A DNA stretch of 64,000 nt from Isoetes taiwanensis (GCA_021234155.1 JAJEKV010000030.1:1374901-1438900); one strand, 5' to 3'. Numbered from the stretch's first letter, positions 25,065 through 36,945 are shown. Notes: generated by a model not told the origin, from the sequence alone. A program made the numbers and translations.

Positions 25065-25156
25065 GGGCAGTTACATGTCTTTCCTGGCATGGAAACCTGG
25101 CGATGCGCGGCAGCGTGGAGGCAGGTTGACATGCCAAGGCAGGCATGTAACTGGCC
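25065..25156. mobile_element. Small foldback element
   Basis: Positions 25065-25099 and 25122-25156 are inverted copies with several mismatches (cores CAGTTACATG and GGCATG). Weaker pairing continues outside both arms (TACAGGAAAG against CTTCCGTGTA). The compact stem-loop suggests a miniature inverted-repeat element. No target duplication was identified. Confidence 0.6.
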
Positions 25157-26015
25157 TTCCGTGTAACATGGAAATCGATCCTTCTGTTCTTAGAGTTCCC
25201 TTTACTCCATATCATTCAATAATAATGATAGAACGTTTTGTCATTGGTGAGGTGTATGAAATCCCTGCCCACCTTCATAACTTTTGAAAGTAGATTTGGA
25301 ATTAAGATGTGCATGTTTTGTGTACGTGCACCTAACATTCTGCTCATCTACTTTAATTTTTGAAGCTAGCATTTTGAAACTAAATTTGAATAACTTTTGT
25401 AGATATTCTTTAATCTAAAAATTGACATTTTGACAACTAAATCTGAATAGGTTTCGTAGGCATTGTCTTTAATATTTTGTTCCTACCTAAATGCAAGGTT
25501 AATTTTTATCCTTCATAGGAATATCCATTATTTGCCTACTTCAACATGCAAAAGACTTATGACATCTTCATGCTCCATTGCATCTACGGACACGACAAAC
25601 CTATAACTATCTATTTCACCTATGAACTCCATTACATCTACCCATTCCACACATCCATGACTAATGCCCGGCATCGCCGGGCACACGTTTCTAGTATTAA
25701 TAAGAAAGAAACTATGGGTGGTTATTTAAGTTTGGGGTTGTTCACCAATCTACTATTGTAAGACTCTTGTTAGCTAATAAGTTACCGAACTCTTTCGTGG
25801 GAGATAATGTCCACAACATAACAGGCGTGCCTGCAATTATCTCGGAATTTAGAGCGTACAAATAGTCTGCAACTATATAGATTACCAGCTTGCGATTAAC
25901 CTTGAACCACTGCGCACCCTCTGCCATTGATCAAACTGACTTTAGGTTCCATGTTACCATTGTAATATGTCCCAGGATCGTCAAAGGAGACAATAAAACT
26001 ATGTTTAGATTCCAA
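25157..26015. other. Non-coding spacer
   Basis: No gene supported; AT-rich with no recognised repeat. Confidence 0.45.
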
Positions 26016-26060
26016 GAATAGAATAGAATAGAATAGTTTTTTAACGTCCACGGAGACCAA
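26016..26060 (-). mobile_element. LINE/SINE-type 3' tail with (CTATT)n
   Basis: On the minus strand TTGGTCTCCGTGGAC and TTAAAA precede about four CTATT units. The same sequence precedes the (CCTT)n tail of the LINE at 24709-24757. The shared 3' end with a different simple-repeat tail suggests a second short insertion, or a SINE borrowing the LINE tail. Its 5' boundary was not found. Confidence 0.55.
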
Positions 26061-26870
26061 GAAATACTTATAGAAATGTGTTGAACTTATATAGTGGGAT
26101 GCAAGATTTTGATAATAGCACAACACTTGTTAGAATAGTCCCGCAATGCATTTACCAACAAGCGCCTCTCTGCACACATTGTTATATCACCCCTTTGCTC
26201 TCCTGAGATCAATGGAAGCAATAACAAAAATTGGAATTAGAAACTACAAAATAAACTCATTCTATCCAAAACATTTAACGAGAATATCCTCAAGTAAAAG
26301 GAGGCGGGACAGAAACTACTCTGATAACTCTGAATACCAGCAACAACAAATTAAGCTACCTTGCACATAATAACTATCAACATTTGCTTTTTTTTTTTTT
26401 CTTTTCTTGGAGAAGGAAAACATTAGCTATTATGAAAACCTTATAACAATTCAATAAACTAAGAATCATAGCAATTTAGAATAGTAAGAATTTTGCATCT
26501 ACAAAATAGTTTACAGAAAACAGATAAGTAAGCTAAGATGAACAAGGGAAAAACCTTTGCAGTAATGATGAACAAGATAAACTAAGGTGTAGTGGTGTTT
26601 ACATGTTGACAAAAACAATCATTTATTTTCTAGCAATCTGATTCTTTTGCTAATTCCTTGCCATTATGTTGTTGGGCATTAATTTAGGAACCAATCTGCC
26701 ATAATTTAGGCATGTCAAGAACCTTGTTCCATCTTTTTCTATTTTGTAGAGCATATTATGAAGATATAAAAGATATGAACAAACTTATCAGAAATACTTA
26801 TCTTACTAGCAGATATGCTGCTGAAGGATTGTGTATTGGAGTTAGAACGGGGTGATTGCAACATTCTTAC
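26061..26870. other. Non-coding spacer
   Basis: AT-rich with no supported gene. A T-rich run lies at 26388-26405. Confidence 0.4.
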
Positions 26871-26978
26871 ATGAGAAGTCGTATTTTCCACCATTTATAC
26901 TCAAATTTTGTCTAGCACCAGATAGCAGATTTTCAAGTAGAGCATCTCCTGGAAAACCACATCTTCTACCATTGAAGT
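26871..26978 (-). CDS. Possible internal exon on the minus strand, unrecognised
   Basis: One minus-strand frame stays open between an acceptor-like AACTAG (26979-26984 complement) and a donor TCAT/GTAAGA at 26870. It encodes a peptide of ordinary composition (FNGRRCGFPGDALLENLL...). It may belong to the same transcript as the exon at 28076-28252, but the intervening exons were not joined. Family unknown. Confidence 0.25.
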
Positions 26979-28075
26979 CTAGTTAAGACAAAGACAGTTA
27001 GAACACAGAACGTGAAAAAACTTATTTACTGAATTAAATTCCATAGGATAATTTTATTCTTATCCTATGTTCTCTGGCCTAATTATTAGAAGTGATAAAT
27101 ATAAAAATTGCTTGCTCAGCCAAAGGGCCTTGTTGTTTTATTTTCCAGCAAAATTGAGAAGCAAGATCTATTCACCTTAAGAAAAATGGGCAACTAACCT
27201 TCTTGTTTCTGCAGCCCCCTTAATAGCAATGCTCAACATGTTTCTCCACCAGCCAAAGGCAGTGCTTCAACATATTCAACCTGCAAGGATAATAAGAATT
27301 TCTAGTTACGATTCTCTGTAAGTTGGTTGAATAGATCTGTAGAAAGCAGTGGCAAATAATACAAAAAATAAGAAGCCAAAGAAAGCTGGCTATGAATCAA
27401 ATGTTCATACAGGAACGCTACCAGATAATAAATAATTACCTAAAGCAGATACCACGGAGCTAAAAGCTGCTTATTACTCAGCATGCTTTCACAATTATAT
27501 ATTAACAGCATATTGCAGTGGGCTGGAGGCTCACCAGGGCCCTTGTTTCTTGTTACCATGGTTGTCTCCCAAAAATACTATGTCATGGAGCATATACATC
27601 AGTTATCACTTTCATAGGTCATTGAGCTTGTTGTGCTGGAGCCACCAACAAAAATTGCTACTTCTTTAGGCTGGATATGGTTGTAATTATATATGGGTAT
27701 GTACACTAAAGAAGCTCAGATTCTATTCTATTCTATTCCTTATGCTAAGGTGATTCCTCAAAATTGAACTTATTCCATGCTTCTTGCACAATAATTGCCA
27801 CGATATCATTCCAATAGATTTCTAGGATATCAAACCACGTAGATCCAGTAAAGAGTCTCGATCACCCAGAAAAGAAGGAACAAGTGCCAGAAGTCACCTT
27901 TAGCTCAGGAATAGAATAAGTAGAGCAGGACCCTAGCCTCCATACCCCACTGTTGTTCCAGATCTTGCCCCTGCCCCGCTATAGCTGCCCTGGACCCTGA
28001 AATTGCAGCAAATCCGATATACTATTGTCGAAATACCTGAAACAAAATAGAGCGAAATATAAGGTGTGGGCTTAC
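26979..28075. other. Presumed intronic/non-coding region
   Basis: It contains a short exon-like piece near 27218-27278 on the minus strand (CCTTGCAG acceptor, AAG/GTTAGT donor) and an ATTCT repeat near 27719-27738. No continuous coding frame was assembled. Confidence 0.3.
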
Positions 28076-28252
28076 CTGTAAGATTGCAGCAAGATTCGAA
28101 GCCAACAAAAATAAAGCCAAAACAACAGACCGATAGAATAAAAAAGTGGAGTTGGCCTTTCCTTGGGTCAAATTCATATCCATTCGAACCACCAGTGGCA
28201 TGGTGAAGAAATAAAAAACCTTCAGGCACTGAAGAACGACTGGGTAATCCAT
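28076..28252 (-). CDS. Possible first exon of a small membrane protein gene, minus strand
   Basis: An ATG at 28252 opens 59 codons ending exactly at a strong donor (ACAG/GTAAGC, at 28075 on the complement). The peptide has two hydrophobic stretches (VLQCLKVFYFFTMPLVV and SVVLALFLLASNLAAIL), suggesting membrane association. After the best acceptor (TTTCAG at 28037 complement) the frame closes within a few codons, so the full product is unclear. No family is recognised; it may be a chance open frame or a truncated gene. Confidence 0.3.
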
Positions 28253-29640
28253 CGAACCTATGCCTTTGGCTTTGAAAATTGTAGATTAGATTAATGGCAC
28301 AATTGAAAGAAGATCAAATCCTCACCATCCGATTTAGGCATGATAAATCCTAACCGGCGGATTGAAGCACTCAAATCTTCGACTGTGGGAGAGGGGGAGA
28401 AAACAGCCGAGCAAAGGGAAGAATATAAAGGGCAGGGAAGTGAGAAGCGGAACGTATATAAAATGCGTGCCTTTTCGAGGAGTGCCTATAGCACTTTTTG
28501 GCATTAAAAAAGTACATTTGGCATGCCATGTGGCACAATCTGAGCCCTCCATGTTTGATGCATGACATACATACTTACGCTATAATTTTATAATATAATA
28601 AGAAGATAATGTATCCTCTAGATGTTATTGCATTTGATACTCGATCCCTAATTATTATGATTAAAAAGATTCAATTCTTCACTCTATTATATTGTGCATG
28701 CATTTTGTGCGTCCGTCCGTCCGTCCGTCCGTCCGGCCCGTCCGTCCAATGCATGCATGCATCCATGCGTCTATCTATCTATCGTCTTGTAATGAGTTTA
28801 GACAAGATCCCAGTTAGAAGGGTCAACACGATAGGTTCATCACATAGCTCATACAAAAACACCTTATACACAACATTGGAGCATATAGACACAAGCTCCT
28901 ACTTCTACCCAACCTCATTTGCTAGAATTAACTATGATGCCAGGATGAAGCTTGGGTGAGATGGAGCTTGGGTGAAACTAAGTGGAGGTTCAAACCGATT
29001 GATGTTAAACAATCAATGGACGAGTTGTGGTTAGGAGTGCTTGAACCCAAAGCTAGTAGTTCTCCCTGGAATGCACCGAGGTGCAGCAATTGATCAGACC
29101 ACCTAGGGGTAAAGCGTTATTTTGATGTGGCTGCAACAGTGGTAGTATGGCATACATATGCTTTCATATTCCTTGAGCACACATTTGCTAGAGTTGACTC
29201 TGCATTGGATTTGCTATACTTCGCCAAATCCTGGACATGTTTAGTAAATGGCAAGGGTTTATATCTCCTTGATAACATGATGGAAATTGGATGTATTGGG
29301 ACACACTATTTTCACAGTTATCTATTTCAATTTGCTATTTGGTTTTTGCATTTTCTACAGGTGATTTCGCTTTGCACATGAGCATTTTCACTAACATTTT
29401 CCATTCTTTAGGATGGGAGCATCCATTTGGGCATATAAAAACTTTGGTCAAATGTCTAATTCTTTGCTTGGCTATTCCATGTATTTCTATCTTTGCAGTC
29501 TATGGTATCGTCCTTGGCACCATAGGTTTCTTAGTTGAGGGATGCTCATTTGTTTATCCATTTCACATTGTTTTCCTCTTGGAATTTGTTGATTTCGTTC
29601 TGCAGGTTGTGGGGTTCCTAGCCATCGCTAATTTATTTAT
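28253..29640. other. Non-coding spacer with microsatellite
   Basis: No supported gene. Open frames at 29127-29668 are hydrophobic (T-rich DNA) and have no family resemblance. The (CCGT)n repeat is listed separately. Confidence 0.4.
28710..28748. repeat. (CCGT)n microsatellite
   Basis: About nine CCGT units with one interruption, followed by GCAT and CTAT tetranucleotide repeats to about 28783. Confidence 0.9.
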
Positions 29641-30116
29641 GCGATTACACGGTCGTTGGTTTAATTAGAAGTGGCTCATTTCTTTCCATTCTCTCCCGTC
29701 TGTAGTTTCATTTCATACTTCCTATGCTTGCTCTATTTCGTTTACCTCATGACTTTCCCTCCTTCTTCCTTCCCTTTTGCATAAATATCTCGTCCCATTC
29801 AACCTTTGCTGCATCAGTGGTACCAATTGCTCTATTTGTTCTTACTCCATGTATCTCACGATGTCCCCTTCATTTGGTTTTTCATTCCTCGATATCTTTT
29901 GATTTGTTGTGCTCTGGTCCTCGTCTTAATCCCATTTCTCCATCCATTTCATTTGCTTCTGTTTCCTTTTTTGCTCTAAGTTTCTTTAGCTTTGTTTCTA
30001 GGTGTATGCGTAGGTAGGTAAGTGCTTGCTTCTTTCTCATATGTCTCAGTTGTTCTCATGGATGCCCTTGTGAGGGACTATACTCTCCCTTTTATCATAG
30101 ATTTTTAGTATCTCGT
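29641..30116 (+). repeat. R800 repeat, left piece (interrupted by LTR retrotransposon)
   Basis: The last ~90 bases (from about 30030, through GGTTCTCATGGATGCC-like sequence, TTTATCATAG and TAGTATCTCGT) match the corresponding part of the R800 units at 52.5-53.4 kb. The rest of the same unit resumes at 39321 after the retrotransposon. The part before 30030 is pyrimidine-rich and more diverged. Confidence 0.65.
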
Positions 30117-30700
30117 TGTTAGTCCTGTGCCTCCTGGTTCAGGACTATTCATGCACACGACGGACCAGGTCAAGCTCAAGGATCCACAGACAGCCACGGG
30201 TCAGCCATCAAAGGCCCAGCAGAAGACCAAGCAGCAAACCACGCAGTCAAAGCCTGGGTCTGCTATCAAGAGGCACCGCTCAGACAAGTGATGGCCCGCC
30301 ACCGCCCGCGTCAGCGTCAGCGTGATTCTAGGCACTTCAAGAGGCACCACCAACATTCCTCACCGTCGGGCCTCCTTCCGAGTCGGCACCGAGATCGGTC
30401 GAGTGTCTATATTGGGCCAAAGGCCATTGTACTATATATATGATTAGAGCTAGCACATGAAGGCTAGATGAGTTTTGAGTCTTGTCTCTTTTCAGTTTTC
30501 TCTCTTTTGCGAGAGCTCATGTATGTTCATCATTGATATCAAGGAAGCTTATCATTTTCCTCTCATTGTTCTCTTGTTACGTTTTTCTTCTTCTTATTCT
30601 CTTCTTGCAAATCCCGTGACATAGTCCCCTGGACTCTCTGTTAGATCCACGTGTCCTCCTCCGGAGGGTCTTCGGGGAGTTCGAACCCGGACCCCAAACA
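30117..30700 (+). repeat. 5' LTR (584 bp)
   Basis: It runs TGTTAG...AAACA and matches 38731-39320 along its length with several small indels. It carries a TATA-like TATATATAT at 30433-30441 that probably positions the transcription start. Confidence 0.93.
30433..30441 (+). promoter_or_regulatory. TATA-like box of 5' LTR
   Basis: TATATATAT is conserved at the same place in the 3' LTR (39048-39056), inside an identical flank (CCATTGTAC...GATTAGAGC). Confidence 0.6.
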
Positions 30701-30716
30701 TTGTGCCCTGCCGGGA
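30701..30716 (+). other. Primer-binding site, tRNA-Asp-like (imperfect)
   Basis: The bases right after the 5' LTR (TTGTGCCCTGCCGGGA) resemble the tRNA-Asp-complementary site used by Tat/Athila elements, with the ending TGCCGGGA preserved but a 2-base deletion and mismatches in the middle. Confidence 0.5.
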
Positions 30717-31277
30717 TGCGATTCAATCCTACTTTCTTACATGCGCCATATGCATCCAAACTTCACGCCGGAAGAACTCCTTTCTCGAGGCGGCATCTCG
30801 CTTGGGCGTCATCGGCGTCGGGGGAAACTGTTTCGACATGTATGGATCTGCTTATGACATTGAGGGAGGCCACCTTCTCGGTCCTAGGGCTCTCGGTCGG
30901 CGCCACCCACCCCCCTCGTGTCTGTCTGCGTCCCCGTTCCCACACCAAAGCGTGCAAACATTGCTCCGCGGCCTCAGTCACCTCATCACTGCTCGGGGAG
31001 CCCTATCGGGCTCAACCTTCTCAACCTTACTTTCATACCCCGAACATACCTACATCCATCACTCTTCAGGCCATCGCCTCTTCCTTCACAACCATCATCT
31101 CCCCGGGAGGCGGGGGATATCCACGTGTCTCTTTTTCGCCTACCGGGAATTTCCTTTCCCTACATTTCCCACCGCTCTTCCTGTTTTACAACCTTACGGA
31201 CCTCAAAACCAATGCTCGGGGCCCTTACGTCCCTCAACCGCTTGATCACCCCTTCATCAAGGTCCTTCCCGGGCACC

Positions 31278-32512
31278 ATGCCACCTCCAACTCAACCTCA
31301 ATATCCTCACTATCTTTGTTCTGTCCCAGCCAAGCACTTTCACATCTACCTTTCGGACTTTGAAACCCGACTTATCCCACCTTTGGCAACCACGAAAGGC
31401 AAACCCTTAGACCAAAGTGCTCGGGGCCCACATGGAAGAATTTGAGGCTCTAGCTGTCCTAAATGGTCATGCGCAACCTCAACTGAAATTCCACATCTTT
31501 TCCACCACCCTCTGCGTGGCTCTCCTCATCAATGGCTCATGTCCAACAAAAGCCACTGGAAACAAGATTGGTCCAAAATGAGAACTGCTTTTCTTTCTCA
31601 CTATGGGACCACGGATGATGATCAACTTCATCTCAAGCAACTCAATGAACTTCAACAAGAGCCCACGAGTTTGCGCCAGGGGATTTTTATGGATCGACTT
31701 CACATTACCTTTCAAGAAACTCAAGGAGTACCCAACCGCGAGCCGCATTTTGGTGCTGGTTTCTCCAAGGACTTCCTCCAGCTATTCGACTCATGACTGA
31801 ATACCTGCGTCCCAAGACTTTGGAGCAGGCTATCGACCTGGTCAATCACTCAGTCAATGTTTCCTCCCGTGGTGTGGCTCTTCAAGAGCTCCCTTTCATT
31901 CCACCTGTCATGGTTCCCACGGGCGGTTGTCCGCCTCAACACGCCAATCCACAGCGCAGTCAGATCTGGTGCCATATATGCAAATACCAAGGCCATTTGG
32001 CAAATGAGTGCAACTCAACCCATGGCCCACCTCATTGCAAAAGATGCAACATGTGCAATCATGCCACGGAAGAATGCACTCGCACTCATCCTACACCGTT
32101 CCGCAACAAACTTGTTTATCAAGTGCAAACAACACCTCAGCAACAATCGCACTATCAGCAGCCACCACTTCAGGCGCAACCAACTCAACTCTATCAGCAA
32201 CAGGAGCAACAACGGGGACCCAACACACGTCCTCCTTTTGATCCTTCTAAAGCTCAGTGTTACCACTGTCAAGAATGGGGTCATACCACCACGGCGTGTC
32301 CTCAACTTCCACAAGTTCAGGTACAGCTTCCTGGCACCAATCAGACCACATCGGTCCACCTCACGGCTTACCAACTCTGGATTGCTAATGGCAAACAAGG
32401 CCCGAGACCCGTTCTTAAGAAGCCACCAAGAGCGCCTCAGCCATCACGATATCAACCAGCTCCTGCAAATCAACCACAGCTGGATCAACAAGCCCAGGAA
32501 GAAATTTTTTAG
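31278..32512 (+). pseudogene. Retrotransposon gag (capsid and three zinc knuckles), frameshifted
   Basis: Gag structural protein that packages the element RNA. Reading starts near the ATG at 31278. Frames change near 31430, 31510 and 31793, so the capsid part is broken (capsid-like HWKQDWSKMRTAFLSHYG near 31555). The last segment (31793-32512) is continuous and holds three CX2CX4HX4C zinc knuckles: CHICKYQGHLANEC (about 31972), CKRCNMCNHATEEC (about 32038) and CYHCQEWGHTTTAC (about 32260). They are separated by a Gln-rich linker. Three knuckles is more than most plant Ty3 elements carry. The region 30717-31277 is Pro/Ser-rich leader without a clear protein. Confidence 0.8.
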
Positions 32513-32551
32513 GCACTAAATCCTCCAGTTCAGCCATCAAATTGGGTTGGT

Positions 32552-34063
32552 TTGGTTTCACGCCAGACCAGGGCGTCACGCCCCTTAACCATTATCCCTA
32601 ATGGCACGCAACCTGCCTTTGCAGTCGACACCATTCCTCATGCCGAAGAAAAAAAGGTTCACTTTGCACCTGACTTGGAGAAACTCATGCCGCATGTCAT
32701 GCCTAAGGTTCGCCAAAGTATTTTGAACCTCATGCAAGCTGCTGAAGGCCGAACGTTGGCAAATGTTCATGCCACCACCAGAGCTCAACAACGCCACGAT
32801 ATACCTTCCACATCTCAACCTCCACGCTCTCAGACATATCCCAATATTGCTGCCGAGGTTGACCTGCTCAAAGAAGTTGCTGCTTCCTTACCACACACTC
32901 CAGCACCCGTGGATCCAGCAGATCCTTTTTCTCATGTGCCTCTGGAACTCCAAGAGGAGCTAGCCAAGATCAAAATTCCTTTAAGCTTGGCAACCATTTT
33001 GAAACTCTGTCCTGCTCTCAAGGACCACTTACCACTCCCGACAGTTCTAGTTGGGGCTGTTGCTACCTCTACACCCACGGTCCATGCCACGGTGGGAAAT
33101 CAACAAGTCAATCATGTTCAAATTGACGGGGGTAGCGCAGTCAATCTCATCACGGATAAACTCCGCAAACAAATGGGCATCACACAACTCTTTCGTGCCC
33201 CATATGACATCAAGTTGGCTAATGGCCATATCACAAGACCTCAAGGCGTCACGCCTCTTCTTCACATCAACATAGGTGATCTCCGATTCCCCATGGAATT
33301 TGGAGTTTGGAAGGCTGGCGAAGATCCATGTGACTATGAAATGTTGGTCGGTAGACCTTTTCTCCGCCAGACCAAGAGTATCCATTACTGGGCCACGGAT
33401 CAGTTGGTCATCACTGATGGTCACCTCAATGCCACCATGGACTTGGAAACAGGCAAGATCATTTCTGTTGAACATGCTGAACCCTCTCTCTCAGACACCG
33501 ATTCTGAGGAAGCTCAGAATATTTATCAAGTTCAGGCTCCACTTGCGAGTCTGCCTCTGTCGTCCTACCCCGAATATGCTGATCCTTGGGGAGAAATGAC
33601 TCTTGATCAGGACCAGGCTGTGGCTGCTTTGCTTGACCCTTACCTGGCTCCTTGCAATAGAATCCAACGTGTTGATCACTTTTCAGCTGCTGAACCTCCT
33701 GCAACTCCTGTTGATGTACACGCTGTCATGAAGCAACCTCTGCTGGATGAAACTCAGCAACCTCTCTTTTTCACCACGCAGAGTGCCACACATCCTGTTA
33801 TGCTTCAACCGCCTGCTCATATTGTCCAGGACACAGAAGTGATACCGCATATTCAGACTCCTGAAGTTGAGATCGTGGACGTGGGCAACAATCAGCCTGT
33901 TCGCATTGCTGCAAATCTTCCGGCCCCTTATCGTAACAGGGCCGTCAAGCTGTTCAAAAAGTTCAAACACATTTTTGCCTGGAGCTACAGAGATCTTTGG
34001 GGAATCAACAAAAGCTTGGGGGAACTCACCATTCCTACCAAACCTGATGCACGACCAGTTTAG
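32552..34063 (+). pseudogene. Retrotransposon protease region and start of RT
   Basis: An open frame of 503 codons ends in TAG at 34061-34063. An aspartic-protease-like site VQIDGGSAVNLI lies near 33118-33153. The usual DTG/DSG is replaced by DGG, a variant often seen in plant Tat/Athila-type proteases. It is followed by the typical LVGRPFL motif (about 33345). The C-terminal part (AWSYRDLWGI and following) is the lead-in to reverse transcriptase. The RT continues past the stop in other frames, so the polyprotein is broken here. Confidence 0.8.
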
Positions 34064-34572
34064 CAACGACAGTACCGGCTCAACCCTAATTACCGTGATC
34101 GCGTCAAGGCGGAAATTGACAAACTCCTTGCTGAGCCCCATAGTCATTGCCCTCAAACACAATGGTAAGATCCGCGTCTGTGTGGACTACCGAAAACTCA
34201 ATCAGCCACCCGAGGGCGTGATCATTTTCCCCTTCCCTTCACGCACCGTGTTCGAAGAGGTTCTTTGGACATGAGATGTACTCCTTCATGGATGGTTTTT
34301 CTGGCTACAATCAGATCTCAATCAAAGAATCTGATCAACTCAAGACTACTTTCACCATCCCGTGGGGCACTTTTGCCTACAAGGTGGTCCCTTTTGGCTT
34401 ATCAAACTCTCCATCCACGTTTCAACGCATCATGCTCTCAGTTTTTCATGATTTCATGAAGGAAAATCCCTTCTTACAAATTTTTCAAGATGACTTCTTT
34501 GCCTACAGTTCCATGGCTGACCACTTGGATAAGTTGGAACTCGTCTTCCAGAAATGTGATGAGTCCCATTAG
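34064..34572 (+). pseudogene. Retrotransposon reverse transcriptase, broken
   Basis: RT motifs are in order but in different frames: KIRVCVDYRKLNQ (about 34167-34205), then MDGFSGYNQI (34285-34317), FGLSNSPSTFQR (about 34393-34428) and the catalytic FQDDFF (34483-34500). Ty3 RTs normally have YxDD; the aromatic residue here is Phe and both Asp are kept. A stop at 34570 and frameshifts near 34130, 34260 and 34570 disable the enzyme. Confidence 0.85.
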
Positions 34573-34678
34573 TCTCAATCTCGAGAAATGCACCTTTTTC
34601 GCGCCACCTCGGAGTTACGGTTAGGCCACGTTATCGACCAAGCGGTATCACCACGCATCCCCCGCCAAAATAAGTTGT

Positions 34679-35596
34679 GTGCTCAAGGCTCAAGCACCAG
34701 CCAATATCAAGGAGACACGCTCTTTCCTGGGTAAGGTCAATTATTACTCTACCTTCATTCCTGGACTAGCAGCCATTGCAGATCCCATTCATAAACTCAC
34801 GGGGGATGAATCCACCTGGGCTTGGAATTCCCAGGCGGATGCTGCTTTCCAACAATTGAAGCTTTTGCTTACTCAGGCCCCGGTTCTTGTTCCTCCTCAA
34901 TGGGACAAGCCCTTTCATGTTCATGTCGATGTCTCGGCGTTTGCTATTGGAGCTGTTCTTTCTCAAGAATATGATGCGCACACTGACAAACCAAATCGAT
35001 ACGCCAGCAGAAAACTCAATTCTGGCGGCGCAAGAACTATTCCCGCCAGGCGTGAAGCTTTGGGTCTCATTTTCTGTGTCCAACGCTTCCGTCACTACCT
35101 TTTGGGCAGTCAAATCAAGTTCTTTGTTGACCATCAGGCACTCCTTTACTTGATCAACAAATCCACGCCCACGGGCCGCATTGCTCGTTGGGTCCTCCTT
35201 CTGCAAGAATTTGCACCTTTTGAAATTGTTCACAAAGCAGGCAAATCTCATGTTGTCCCGGATTATCTTTCACGCATCCACACAGATGATCCCTCTACTG
35301 GAGTCTCAGACGCCTTTCCGGACGCTCAACTTTTTTTTTTTTTTTTTTTAATGCGGCCACACCACATTGGTTCCATGATTTTCAGCGGTACCTCCTCCGC
35401 GGTGCTCTTCCACCAGAAGACGCGACGCTCTCTCCTGCCAAGCGGCAATCCCGTCGACATCAATTTCTCCGCGAGGTCCGTGACTACACCATGGTTGCAG
35501 GACATCTCTACAAAAAGGGTAAGGATACCATCCTTCGACGCTGTGTTCTACCTCATGAAGTTCCAGAAATTGTTCGAGAAGCTCATCAAGGGCTAG
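34679..35596 (+). pseudogene. Retrotransposon RT thumb and RNase H
   Basis: It begins with the RT connection motif (TRSFLGKVNYYSTFIPG) and continues into RNase H. The first acidic site appears as VHVDVSAFAIGAVLSQ and the later FVDHQALLYLI matches the Ty3 RNase H core. An 18-base T run at 35332-35349 then shifts the reading into non-homologous sequence. The integrase zinc region restarts in another frame at 35491. RNase H removes the RNA strand during cDNA synthesis. Confidence 0.82.
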
Positions 35597-36612
35597 GTGG
35601 TGGTCATTTTCATGGTGACACCACGGCACGCAAAATCCTTCTAGCTAGGTATTTTTGGCCCACGCTCTTCAAAGGCGCTCATGCCCACGCCCCGGCGTGT
35701 GGAGTGGTAAACAACGCGTGTGATGCTTGCCGGCGTGTGGGACCCATGACCGACGACCCGATAACGCTCTTCCCTTGAATGCCGGTTCGCCACGCCACTT
35801 CCCGCCAAAGAAATGGGGTATGGATTTTGTGGGACCCATCGACCCTCTGCCCGGCACACCGCGTGCCGCTACATTCTCGTTCTCAGCGACTCACGCTTAC
35901 CAAATGGGCGGAAAATTGCGCACTTCGCAAAAAGTCTTACAACACCGCCACAAACGCAAGGGTCCTTTATCAACAAATCATCACGCGCTTCGGCTGCCCC
36001 ACGGAGCTGGTCAGTGATCGTGGTGTCCATTTTATCAATCATACCATCAAGGAACTGACGGATTATCTCCTGATACATCATCACAAGAGCACACCTTACT
36101 ATCCTCAAGGTAATGGTTTGGCCAAAAGCACCAACAAAACTCTAGTCACCATTCTCAAGAAAATTTGTGACGCTTCACGCACAGACTGGCAAACAAAACT
36201 TCCTACTGTTCTTTGGGCCTACAATACTTGTTTCAAAATAGCTACAGGTCACACTCCTTTCAAATTGGTTTATGGTCAGGAAGCTCTCATGCCGTTTGAA
36301 TACATCCTTCCAACACTCCGTTTTCAACTAGCTACTGCCCATAATCCGCCTGCTGCACTCAAAGAAAGGGTCTATCAATTGGAACAGTTGGATGAACTTA
36401 GAAGGGATGCTTATATTCGTGTTCTTCATGGACAACCGTTGCAAAAATCTTTACATGACAAACGTCTGAAGACAAAGACATTCAAAGAAGGAGATTTGGT
36501 TCTTCTTTATGATTCTCGGTACAAAAAGTTTCCGGGTAAACTTAAGTTTCGTTGGCTTGGCCCTTATCAAATTGTTCAAGTGGTTCGACCAAAGATTTTC
36601 CAACTGGGCTGA
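35491..36612 (+). pseudogene. Retrotransposon integrase with catalytic Glu replaced by Lys
   Basis: The N-terminal H2C2 zinc domain (HEVPEIVREAH...H...CDAC) spans about 35551-35740. The core is split over frames. The first catalytic Asp is in GMDFVGPID (about 35820), the second in SDRGVHF (about 36013). The third catalytic residue is expected in the NGQAE-type motif, but here the text is NGLAKSTNK with Lys codon 36124-36126. The C terminus (GDLVLLYDSRYKK...KFRWLGPYQI) lacks a chromodomain, as in Tat/Athila. Frameshifts plus the Glu-to-Lys change make it inactive. Confidence 0.85.
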
Positions 36613-36945
36613 GTTAGATGGCACTCCATTACCTACACCGGTTAATGGTTTTAAGCCTCAAAACATTTCATCACACGTAAAAGCGAAAATCAACAAACGG
36701 TCTGATTCAAGAAGCAAACACCACGAGATAGTGACTAAACAGCGGCATATTATATTATAAGTGGATATTTTTTACAAAATGCGGCACGGGCCGCAGCTAT
36801 TTCCGCTATATGGGCACCCTATATATAAAAAACGGGCTCGAGAGCCTATCTACTAAAACCTAAGAGGAAAAACCCTCTACTGGGGGTTGGAGCGAGTAAT
36901 GCGGAGGAGGTGGTAGAGGTTCTCGCCAGGTCCCGGGGTCAGTAG
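36613..36945 (+). other. Spacer between integrase and the extra ORF of the retrotransposon
   Basis: No coding frame. It contains CCCTATATATAAAAAAC (about 36819-36835), a TATA-like sequence that could serve a subgenomic promoter for the downstream ORF. This is speculative. Confidence 0.3.

Noticed and set aside
27719-27740. (ATTCT)n as another LINE tail
   Set aside because: The shared TTGGTCTCCGTGGAC sequence that precedes the other tails is absent here.
29127-29668. Hydrophobic open frames suggesting a membrane protein
   Set aside because: T-rich DNA gives Phe/Leu/Ile-rich frames by default; no conserved motif or splice pattern supports a gene.
32552-33704. Minus-strand open frames across the retrotransposon gag-pol region
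   Set aside because: They lie antisense to recognised retroviral-type domains and show no motif of their own.
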